From NCBI GenBank assembly GCA_022495995.1, contig JAFEMH010005418.1:1-64000 (forward strand): DNA of 64,000 nucleotides, written 5' to 3'. Below are positions 39,486 to 48,649 of the stretch, in pieces. The notes under the pieces were generated by a model. The model was not told the DNA's origin, searched no databases, and saw nothing but the letters and a program-made list of their open reading frames with translations. How positions within the stretch are numbered: position 1 is the stretch's first letter; every line of letters starts with the position of its first letter. Source of the DNA: Adenophora triphylla var. japonica. Lineage: Eukaryota > Streptophyta > Magnoliopsida > Asterales > Campanulaceae. A program made the translations under genes and the position numbers.

Positions 39486-42400
39486 GTGAACATGAAGGAG
39501 CCTCTTATTGAGGAGATAGTGGATTATGATAATGAGGAGTGTGATGAAGAGATTGTAGTAGAAACACCTGAAGGCGTGTCGCTTGTTGGGAGAGATAAGG
39601 GGGAAAGCAGTGACAAAAGAGTAAAGAGATGTGTCGAGAAGAGAAAGGCGGCTGAAATGGAGGTAGATACGTTGCAAATGCGGGATGAGCCGGATATTCA
39701 GGCGGCGAAAGAGTTAGAGGAGGTAATTGTTAATGATGAATACCCAGAGCAAAAAATAAAAATTGGGAAGCAATTGGAAAAGGATGAGCGGGATATGTTG
39801 GTTGAATTTTTGCGAAATAATATTGGTGTGTTTGCATGGAAGTCGGAAGATATGCGGGGCATAGACGAAAATGTCGCCCTTCACTGTTTGAATGCTGATC
39901 CAAATGTAGAGCCTTTCAAACAGAAGGTGAGGTACCTATCGGCGGAAAAGGAGAAGGCGGTGATTGGAGAGGTTGAGAAGCTATTAAAGGCGGGAATTAT
40001 TGAAGAAATCACTTACCCAGTTTGGCTAGCCTGTCCAGTCATGGTGTTGAAGGCAAATAAGAAATGGAGGATGTGCATAGATTTTACGGATTTGAATACG
40101 GCTTGCCCCAAGGATTGTTATCCCTTACCTAAAATTGACAGATTGGTTGATTCCATTGTGGGGCATAAGGTTTTCAGTTTTATTGATGCGTATTCGGGAT
40201 ACCATCAAATTAAGATGCTTGAAGAAGACAAGGCCAAAACAGCTTTCAGAACCCCCCTTGGCAATTTTTGTTATAAGATGATGCCTTTTGGCCTAAAGAA
40301 CGCTGGGGCGACGTATCAAAGAATGGTTAATAAGGTATTTAAGTCGCAAATTAGGAGGAATGTTGAGGCTTACATTGATGATATGGTGATCAAAACCAAG
40401 GAGAGGGATCATTTGGTAGATCTAACTGAGACCTTTGGAAATTTAAGGAAAAATTCAATGAAGTTAAATCCCAGCAAGTGTACTTTTGGAGTTACCGCGG
40501 GTAAGTTTTTGGGATTTTTGGTAAACCGCCGCGGCATAGAAGCCAATCCGGAGAAGATCCAAGCTTTAATAGATATGAAGTCGCCCAGAACGATCCAAGA
40601 GATTCAAAGGTTGAATGGTAGGGTGATAGCTTTGGGGCGGTTTGTGTCGCGGTCGGCGGAAAAGTGTTTGCCATTCTTCAAGGTGTTGAAAGGGGACCAG
40701 AAATTCTCTTGGGATGAGAAGTGTGAAGAGGCGTTTCATAGGATAAAGGAGTATTTGGGAAAGCCGCCAATTTTATGTAGCCTAGAGGAAGGTGACCATT
40801 TGTATGTTTATCTTGCGGCCTCTGATCTCGCGGTTGCAGCGGTTTTGATAAAGGAAGATGGCGGCATACAGAAGCCGGTGTATTATGTTTCAAAAGCTTT
40901 AAGTGAAGTGGAGGCGAGATATTTTAACACGGAAAAATTGGCTTATGCTCTGGTGATTGCGACTCGAAAGTTGAGGGCCTATTTTTTATCTCATCTTGTC
41001 ACTGTTCTGACCAATGCTCCTTTGAGGAAGATTTTGCAACAGCCTGATTCAGCGGGAAGGCTCCTCAAATGGTCGATTGAATTAACGGAGTTTGATATTC
41101 AGTATGAGGCGAGAAAAGCCATTAAAGCTCAGGCGCTGGCGGACTTTATTCTCGAGACTTCATTTACTTATGAAAGGGAGGAGATAGAAACTCAGGGGGC
41201 CAAAAAGAGGAAGGCTAAGTCGCAGGATCCCGAAGTCGAAGAAGAGCGAGAAAGACCAGCGAGTTGTTGGGAATTGTATGTTGATGGGTCTTCCGCCAAA
41301 GATAAAGGAGGAGCTGGAATCTCGCTAAGTTCACCAGAAGAATATTGCAAATACGAGAAAGCCTTGAGGTTCAAATTTAACATGTCAAACAATCAAGCGG
41401 AATATGAGGCGTTAATAGCGGGCTTGGAGCTATGTCGAGATATTGGGGTAAAACAGATAGTCGCCCATTCTGATTCTCAGTTAATTGTCAACCAAGTAAA
41501 AGGCAGATATGGGGTAGTGAATCCAACTTTGGCAAAATATTGTGATATGGCAAAGCAGATTTTGCAAAGCTTTAGGTATTGGGAATTGGTGCAAATTGAT
41601 AGAGAGAAGAACGAACGAGCCGATATGCTGAGCAAGGCTGCTTGCGACAAAATTGAAGAGTTGCCCAAAAAGGTTGTGGTGGAGTTTGTTGAAGAACCAG
41701 CGTATGATAGGCCGCTGATAATGGAAGTCGGAGTGGGTGAAAAAGATTGGGTTAGCGAGATGAAGGATTATCTGGAAAGGGAGGAACTGCCCCAAGATGA
41801 AGACAAGGCGAAGATTGTTAAGAAAATGTCGCCAAGATTTACTGTGCAGGATGGGATTTTGTATCGCAAATCTTTCTCGCGACCTTTGATGAGATGTGTG
41901 GAGCCGAGCAAAGTTGATAATGTTTTGTTTGAAGTGCATGAAGGCGTTTGCGGCGGCCATCCCGGAGCAAGAACATTGGCCAATAAAATCATGTTTCATG
42001 GGTATTACTGGCCAACATTGAAGAAAGATGCGGAAGAGTATGTGAGGAGATGTGATCAGTGCCAGCGACATGCAAACATCCCTAGACAACCTGCGACTGA
42101 ACAGACACCTATTATAGCGGCTTGGCCCTTTGATATGTGGGGGGTTGATCTCATAGGGCCTTTCCCCAAAGCCAAAGGAGGAGCTCAAATGGTGGTGGTA
42201 GCTGTTGATTATTTCACTAAGTGGACAGAGGCAAGGGCATTAACTTCTACCACTGAGGACCAGATAATTAGATTTGTAACGGAAGAAATCCTGTGTCGCC
42301 ATGGAATGCCGCGGGCAATCATTTCGGATCATGGACCGCAATTCAGGAAGAAGTTTCATGGTTTTTGCTCAAATTTGAATATCAAACATTGGCAGTCCGC

Positions 42401-42980
42401 AGTATATAGGTCGCAGTGCAATGGACAAGTGGTGGCCGCCAACAAACAAGTTCTGGAGATTTTATGTAAGAACATAGAGAAAAGAGGAGGGGCTTGGTTG
42501 GAAGAATTGTCTACGGACTTGTGGTATGTCAGAACGATGGTGAAAGGATCAACTGGCGAGACAGCCTTCGCATTGACTTACGGCTCAGAAGCAATGGCCC
42601 CCGCGGAGATGGGCTTGCCTACCCATAGGGTAACTTATTATGATGAAGTAATGAATGGCGATAGAAGATGCTTCGAGCTAGATCTGAGTGATGAAAAGAG
42701 GCTTAGGGCGAGAATGAGGATGATCAATTATAAGCAGAGAATGAAGGCACATCACGACAAAAGGGTGAGCAAGAGATCATTCAGTGTGAGGGATTGGGTG
42801 TTGAGAAGCCGCGAAGTCAAAGGTGCAACGGCGGGATTTGCAAAGCTAGATCCAAAATGGGAGGGTCCCTTTCAGATTACCAAGATTGTGCGAGAGGGGA
42901 CTTATCATTTGAAGGAAGAAGGCGGCAAAGATGTCCCGAATGCATGGAGTGTAGATCATCTAAAGAAGTATTATCATTGA
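39486..42980 (+). CDS. Element 2 pol, long open frame with a mutated integrase active site
   Basis: 1164 residues, uninterrupted. RT: KWRMCIDFTDLNTACPKD, IDAYSGYHQIKM, MPFGLKNAGATYQRMVNKVF, catalytic AYIDDMVIKT. First RNase H: LYVYLAASDLAVAAVL to ALADFILETSF. Second, archaeal-type RNase H: LYVDGSSAKDKGGAGI, NNQAEYEALIAGLELC, DSQLIVNQVKG. Integrase zinc finger: [21 protein letters not shown]. Core: D of WGVDLIGPF and D of IISDHGPQF are present, but the third catalytic residue, E in NGQVEA of relatives, is Val (NGQVVAANK; GTG at 42432-42434, residue 983). The preceding YPQ is YRSQ. RT and RNase H look intact, the integrase should be dead. The C-terminal domain ends VDHLKKYYH. Confidence 0.95.
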   Translation: MNMKEPLIEEIVDYDNEECDEEIVVETPEGVSLVGRDKGESSDKRVKRCVEKRKAAEMEVDTLQMRDEPDIQAAKELEEVIVNDEYPEQKIKIGKQLEKDERDMLVEFLRNNIGVFAWKSEDMRGIDENVALHCLNADPNVEPFKQKVRYLSAEKEKAVIGEVEKLLKAGIIEEITYPVWLACPVMVLKANKKWRMCIDFTDLNTACPKDCYPLPKIDRLVDSIVGHKVFSFIDAYSGYHQIKMLEEDKAKTAFRTPLGNFCYKMMPFGLKNAGATYQRMVNKVFKSQIRRNVEAYIDDMVIKTKERDHLVDLTETFGNLRKNSMKLNPSKCTFGVTAGKFLGFLVNRRGIEANPEKIQALIDMKSPRTIQEIQRLNGRVIALGRFVSRSAEKCLPFFKVLKGDQKFSWDEKCEEAFHRIKEYLGKPPILCSLEEGDHLYVYLAASDLAVAAVLIKEDGGIQKPVYYVSKALSEVEARYFNTEKLAYALVIATRKLRAYFLSHLVTVLTNAPLRKILQQPDSAGRLLKWSIELTEFDIQYEARKAIKAQALADFILETSFTYEREEIETQGAKKRKAKSQDPEVEEERERPASCWELYVDGSSAKDKGGAGISLSSPEEYCKYEKALRFKFNMSNNQAEYEALIAGLELCRDIGVKQIVAHSDSQLIVNQVKGRYGVVNPTLAKYCDMAKQILQSFRYWELVQIDREKNERADMLSKAACDKIEELPKKVVVEFVEEPAYDRPLIMEVGVGEKDWVSEMKDYLEREELPQDEDKAKIVKKMSPRFTVQDGILYRKSFSRPLMRCVEPSKVDNVLFEVHEGVCGGHPGARTLANKIMFHGYYWPTLKKDAEEYVRRCDQCQRHANIPRQPATEQTPIIAAWPFDMWGVDLIGPFPKAKGGAQMVVVAVDYFTKWTEARALTSTTEDQIIRFVTEEILCRHGMPRAIISDHGPQFRKKFHGFCSNLNIKHWQSAVYRSQCNGQVVAANKQVLEILCKNIEKRGGAWLEELSTDLWYVRTMVKGSTGETAFALTYGSEAMAPAEMGLPTHRVTYYDEVMNGDRRCFELDLSDEKRLRARMRMINYKQRMKAHHDKRVSKRSFSVRDWVLRSREVKGATAGFAKLDPKWEGPFQITKIVREGTYHLKEEGGKDVPNAWSVDHLKKYYH

Positions 42981-43280
42981 AAGGATAAGGGTAATTTGTT
43001 TATTTGAAACTATTCTTATTAAAGTCTTTTTCATAGTAATTTTGATGAATCTATGGATTTTTCAAACATGAATGAAAGTCATATATGTCTTATAACTTTG
43101 AATGAAACAAAAGTACCTTGAATAGAAGATATATATGTTTTGAATATGTGTTGAATATGCTTTGAATATAATGAAAGTATGAAATTTTATTACTCAAATT
43201 TATCTTGCCTAGATTAAATCCTATGTTATAATAATGTTTATATGATTAGTCGCCAATAACATGGTAAATAAGTCGTTTGG

Positions 43281-43308
43281 AGTAAAGTTGCCTAAAGACA
43301 ACTTCACT
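43281..43308 (+). other. Potential RNA hairpin, copy A
   Basis: AGTAAAGTTG pairs with CAACTTCACT (one A-C mismatch) around CCTAAAGA. It is followed by TTTTTCGATGGGAGTATATG, also present after copy B. See copy B at 44064-44091. Confidence 0.6.
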
Positions 43309-43464
43309 TTTTCGATGGGAGTATATGTATATGGTGATATCTCGCCAAAGGTAAGAAGGTAAAGAGTTTTTGATGAATTATCAAAACAATTTTGGATGAG
43401 TTATTGAAACTAATTGATGAAGAAAAAGAGAAAAGAAAAGTAAGTCGCAAAATATCAGGTGAAA

Positions 43465-43740
43465 GAAAGTCTACGGACTATAAAAATGAAAGTCTACGGA
43501 CTATAAAAACGAAAGTCTACGGACTATAAAAATGAGAGTCTACGGACTATAAAAATGAGAGTCTACGGACTATAAAAATGAGAGTCTACGGACTATAAAA
43601 ATGAGAGTCTACGGACTATAAAAATGAGAGTCCACGGACTATAAAAATGAGAGTCCACGGACTATAAAAATGAGAGTCCACGGACTATAAAAATGAGAGT
43701 CTACGGACTATAAAAATGAGAGTCTCCGGACTATAAATAA
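43465..43740 (+). repeat. Minisatellite, twelve 23-bp units, hairpin-forming
   Basis: Units GAGAGTCTACGGACTATAAA plus AAT run without length change from 43465 to 43740. More degenerate units reach about 43870. Each contains AGTC-TACG-GACT, in RNA a 4-bp stem closing a C(UACG)G tetraloop; units 8-10 have CACG instead. It lies between the ends of pol and the convergent antisense gene. Confidence 0.93.
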
Positions 43741-43748
43741 GAGAGTCC

Positions 43749-43943
43749 CATCTCGCCTAAATGGCATGTATATAGATGCGACTATAAACAAGAAAGTCCA
43801 CGGACTATAAATAAGAAAGTCCACGGACTATAAACGAGAAAGTCTAAGTCGACTATAAACGAGAAAGTGCATCTCGCCTTAAGGGCATGAAAAGATGTCA
43901 CTAAAAAGAAGAGGTATCTATCTCGCCTGAATGGCATGAAAAG
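43749..43943 (+). repeat. Three copies of a TCTCGCCTNAANGGCATG motif
   Basis: Copies at about 43750, 43871 and 43920. Each can pair GCC with GGC. They alternate with degenerate minisatellite units. Confidence 0.7.
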
Positions 43944-44063
43944 AAATAGTTCAAGGAAAAATATGAAGGCAAAAAGAAGAAAATTATTCTAAGTAAGGAG
44001 AAAGGAAGGATCAAAAGAAAAGTTAAGATCAGCGACAAGATGAATCGCGTAGTATACACTGTA

Positions 44064-44091
44064 AGTAAAGTCGCCTAAAGACGACTTCACT
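44064..44091 (+). other. Potential RNA hairpin, copy B
   Basis: AGTAAAGTCG pairs with CGACTTCACT around the same CCTAAAGA loop. Compared with copy A, a T-A pair has become C-G on both sides, a compensatory change. Confidence 0.6.
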
Positions 44092-44350
44092 TTTTCGATG
44101 GGAGTATATGTATATGGGGTACCTGTCATGAAAAAAGGAGAATTTTGATGAACTATCAAAACAAAGTAGTAAGGGCGAGATATAAATGATGAAACAAGCA
44201 AGTAAAGCATAAAGGTAAAAGGGCAAGCACGAAGGCCGCGAATATACATTGTTTAGAGGCACACAGGCCCAAGTAAAGAAAGTAAATTGTTTTTAGCCAC
44301 CAAGGCAAATTACAAAAGTTGGGCAAAAGAAGCTAAGTACTAAAGCAAAA

Positions 44351-46236
44351 TCAAGCTGAAGCATTTGAATCATCAGTTGGTGCGGGTTGTTGAGCAGAGC
44401 TGGAGGTCGCAAGGGCTAGAGCTTTGGCATCATCTAAAAGTTTATGCTTGTGTTCAAGTAAATCGCCCCACAAAGCAATGGCGTTTGGGTCTCGGGCAGG
44501 AGTAGGATTCCAAGGTGACTTACCCAACAATGCGTCCTCTTCAGCAAGATCAATAAGTTCTTCGGGAGAGTAAGGAACCAAGGGATGACCGCGGCGACAT
44601 ACCTCGCTAAAGATTGGCTCTGAGCCCCAATGGGCAAGCCGTTCGATTGAGATGGCGGGAATATCATGGGCATCAGCCACTGCAGCTCGCATAACTTGTA
44701 GAGAAGTTTGGTCGCCAATATCGACAATATCATCCTTTAATTTGGCCACATCAGCGTTGAGGGAAGTAATTTCTGCAACCTTCCCAGCCAGCTCCTCCTT
44801 CAGTTTAGCTATCTCGCCTTGAAAGGATTGAACATCAGCGGCATGAGTCTTTTTCAAAGTCTCATTCTCGCTCATAAGTTTGGCGGCATTCTCCTTGACA
44901 GAATTAAGTTCAAAGAGTAGCAAGCCGGCAAGGTCGCCTTTAGCAGTGGTAAGTTCGGTATGGACATTTTCAAGCTGACTCTGGGAAGTAGTCAAGTCAG
45001 TCTTCAACTTGTTTCGCTCTCCTTCCAAGTTGTTGATCGTGGCATCCCGCCTTGTGACTCTACCCTTAAGGGTATCCTTATCGCGCCTCAAAATTTGGTT
45101 AGCGGCTTTCAAGCTCGTTGATTCATTATCAAGACGAGTGTTTTTCTCGCTGATACCCATGATGGAAGCTCCTAGCTGAGAAAGGTAACAATTGAAAGTT
45201 AAGAAGTAACAATAAATAAGGTCAAGATTAATCAAAGGAAAGAAAGAATGAAGTACCAATGAAAAATAAATCCCAGCTTGACAGGCGGCATGGTTAGGAT
45301 CCATTTGGGCAACACGATGCACTTGAATCTGGTCACTAGCTCTAATCAAGGCTGAGCTACCCAAAAGACACTCTTCCACGCCGCGAGTTTCTTCGATCAG
45401 TCCCTTTATGCGGGGGACTTTGGCGACCTCCTTACTGAGTTCATAAAGCCCCTCAAAATCAATGGGCTTCGAAAAGTTTTCTTGAAGCCAGCTGGGGGTG
45501 GGAAGAGCAGAAGAAGTATTTGGGTCGCGGGGAGTTGAAGGAGAGTTAGAAACATTGGTTAAGTTGCATACTTCCATCTCGTGAGAAGGAGGAATTTCAG
45601 TTTGGTTGGGCTCAACAACATTAACTTCCCGAGTGGGAGAATCAGAGGGAACAAAGTCAGAAGGGAGAACCTCAACATTTTCTGTCGCTGGGGCATCATT
45701 GGTTGGCAAGATGATATTTGGTGAGACATTGCTATCAGTAGTTGGCGGGATGGAAACCGGCGGGAGATTAACTTCAGTAGATGGAGGAGCTGAAACGGCG
45801 ACAGGATTTGGCGGGATAATTTCTTGAGAGGCTGGGGTGACCTTCGTTGAAACGGAAGCAATTTTCTTTTGTCGTTTTGAACGGGTATCTGGATTAGTAG
45901 GCTTGGATCTAGCCCTGGAGGAACCTTGAGCTTTTTCTAAAGCTATTTCTTCTGTGTCTTTGCCGTCAAGGGATAGTGGCAATGGAAGGTTATCTGGAAG
46001 GAGGGCGAGAGCAGTGTCGCGTGCACTGGCAAGTCTTTTCCTTCTCTTATCAGTTTCCAGATTTGCAGCCTGGCGACTTTCCATTGATTTGGCGCGATGA
46101 TCTGAAAATAAAGAAAGAGGAAATTAAGAGTTAGAGTAATGCAAATATAAACCAAAGTGGAAAAAGATAAGGTTAAAAAGGAGACATACAAAGAACAACA
46201 TTCATTGCGGTACAGTTACGAGTACCCTTGCATGAC
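44351..46236 (-). pseudogene. Element 2 antisense accessory gene, 3' part (end of exon 1, exons 2 and 3)
   Basis: Continuation of 54318-55607 beyond the copia insertion. Exon 1 resumes at 46236 (SCKGTRNC) and ends at 46190 with donor GTATGT, phase 1. Exon 2 is 46101-45257 (HRAKSMESRQAANLE, then Pro/Ser-rich low complexity and PTPSWLQENFSKPIDFEGLY) with donor GTACTT, phase 0. The in-frame 81-bp intron is 45176-45256. Exon 3 runs from 45175 to the stop at 44351: a long coiled coil (about 45140-44720) then RLAHWGSEPIFSEVCRRGHP-LVPY. Exon number, intron phases and the GHPLVPY block match the Element 1 gene. The protein function is unknown. Confidence 0.8.
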
Positions 46237-46241
46237 TGGCA

Positions 46242-47704
46242 TGTTAGTGTGTGTGCCCTAGGCTTATAGTTTCTATAAACCTTGTTGTATCGTCTTTATC
46301 ATTAATAAAAGAGAAATTTTATTTTGATTAATATATGTTTTACATGTTTATTATATTAATCTGTGTCCCTAGTTATTTAGTGTAAGTTGGTAATGGATGA
46401 TCATAGAGATGATCATATGCATAGAGATGCACATTACAAACTTGTAAATAACTAGTATAATTGTCAATGGATAATCATATGATGATTATATGCATAGAGA
46501 TGCACATTGAAATTATGGGTACTTGTTAGAGAACAAGTTACTGGACTTGACCCGTATGAGATTTATGTCATGGTCAAATGTCATAATTAAATCTCATATG
46601 GTCACTTTATTTAGTCCCTAGACCTGAGATTATCATGACCTTACATATGATGAAAGTTATGTTTGATTTTAGTCAAACGGTATCTTAACACGATATCTAT
46701 AAAGGCTATCTTTGGCATGATCGGATTCATAATGGGAAGGATGATAAGTCAAGATGGAATTTGTCCCTCGAAAGAGAGATGTTTTGCTTGGGCCCCTCGA
46801 TGAGTGATAATGATGAAAGCGTGTGGCCACACCCCAATACGATTGGACTATCATTATACTCAAGATCGAGAAAGCATTGAACAAATACAAGTTGACGTGG
46901 ACCAAGACTTGTGTTCAATATAACATCGTGAGACAAAGGGAGGAATGGAAGTGTACCATTGGAAATGTGAACTCTTACGTTGTGTTATTTGGGTAGACAT
47001 AATGGCTTGCTAGAGTCCGCTTATGTCTTATGAGGGTCGATATGATCGGACTCATTGCCAACATAATACAATCCTATTGGGTCACACACAAATAGAATGA
47101 ATTGGTTGAACAAAAGGAAGAATGATTGAAAGTTCTGTAAACTGGCTAATTATGTCACGCGACATAACTAGCCACTGGCTAGTTATGTCACGCGACATAA
47201 CTAGCCACCAGACGCGTTTTTGACAAAGATGTTCTCCTAATTCGATTAGGAAACATATTTACACTAAAGTAGTATAAATATGAGAGGTCCTGTTAACCCT
47301 AATGGTCCGCCGAAATTTTCAAGGGAAAATCATAACAAAATACTCTCAATATTCTTCCATAAGTTTTAGGAATCTAGCAATTCCCAACCCGAGAATCGTT
47401 CTCGACATTCATATTTGTGTGGATTACCAAAAGAGGGTCTTAATTTGTTCAAACAAATCAAAGGCCTAGAGTTCAAATCTAAAGATCCAAAGAAGTTGAA
47501 GATTCGAAGATTTGAAGATCAAAAAGTTTGTGATTACGAATCACATAATTATCCGTTCGATAGCTCATGACCGTAAAGCAATTAAGGTTGGTAAATTCTA
47601 TCTCATAGGAATTCAATTTAATCGTATAGAACGGATCTTAGGGCTTGGGTTTTGTGTTAATTTGATGCTTAATTCCGCTGCGCATGGACCCATAAAACCC
47701 AACA
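46242..47704 (+). repeat. Copia 5' LTR
   Basis: It contains two consecutive 30-bp inverted repeats (47144-47173 and 47177-47206) and TATAAATA at 47273-47280, about 70 bp downstream. Confidence 0.95.
47144..47206 (+). promoter_or_regulatory. Twin palindromes in copia U3
   Basis: GGCTAGTTATGTC-ACGC-GACATAACTAGCC, 13-bp arms and a 4-base centre, occurs twice in tandem with a 3-base gap; the first copy has AATT for AGTT. It lies just upstream of the TATA box, so it is probably a promoter-binding site pair. Confidence 0.7.
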
Positions 47705-47707
47705 AAG

Positions 47708-47720
47708 GGTATCGTGAGCC
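47708..47720 (+). other. Copia primer-binding site (degenerate initiator Met type)
   Basis: GGTATCGTGAGCC, four bases after the LTR, resembles TGGTATCAGAGCC with two changes. Confidence 0.55.
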
Positions 47721-47954
47721 CCGTTCGTATGGTTAGATTCGAATTGGCATGCTAGAAAGTTGTTATAAAATTGTTTATAAATGTTCTAGGCTTGCTTTGT
47801 ATGAGTTAGATTTAATTGTTTATGAGAAACAATTTGCTAATCTCGCGAAAATCATTTTCTCGATTATGTTGAATTAAATCCGTAAAAGCCGTTTACTTGA
47901 TTTGATTGCTCTATGATTGGAATTGATTGAAATTCGTGAAAATTCCGCTAAACC

Positions 47955-48069
47955 GGCAACTCATGTCGTGCGACATAGTTGGCCACGAGAAGAAAATGCG
48001 GTAATCCGCTAGTTATGTCACGCGACATACTTAGCCACCGGCTAGTTATGTCACGCGACATAATAAGCC
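47955..48069 (+). repeat. Further palindrome copies in the copia leader
   Basis: Three more variants of the GTTATGTCACGCGACATA palindrome occur after the primer site, the first diverged (CATGTCGTGCGACATAG). The rest of 47721-48640 is an AT-rich leader without a recognisable gene. Confidence 0.8.
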
Positions 48070-48649
48070 AAATCTGCGTAATCGGTTTGTTTAATTTTTA
48101 CGCTAACCCGTGATTGTGTTTACAATCCGAGATGTTTTATGTCTTAATCTGATGCTATAAATTTCCGGAAATTGAGTTTATAGGGCTATGCTAGATTAAT
48201 TCATTGTTTATGCTTGCTTAATTAATTAAAAGGTGTTTATTTAATTGTTGCGTTGCATAATTATTGAGTGTTCTTATGCTTGCTTAATTGTTTAAAAAGT
48301 GATTTTATTAATTATTGCGTTGCATGAAGAACTGTTATAATTCTAGAATGTTTTTGAACATTGAATTATAGTTCACTAATTGTTTATGAGAAACAAGTTA
48401 GTGTCGATTGTTTATGAAACAAGTCGGTTTACAAGTAAGATTATGCTTTGCAATCAAACCGATATTGTAGTTGTACATGTCTAGGAGAGTTCGTCTAAGG
48501 ATTGGGTACTTAAGTAGTCCTTGTGGCTCACCGGTTTCTGGGAACTTACCCGGTGTACTTTACGCTATCTTTGTTGACATGCTTATGATCTATTTTAAAG
48601 AACCTTCATTTAATGTTTAAGTTTTATGCCACCCCGAAAGTAAAACACT

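Noticed and set aside
41481..42188. Long open frame on the minus strand inside pol (235 codons)
   Set aside because: It is a shadow of the RNase H-integrase coding sequence, with no recognisable motif of its own.
43465..43740. Regular 23-bp repeats resembling a CRISPR array
   Set aside because: The units are head to tail with no unique spacers, and they lie inside a plant retrotransposon.
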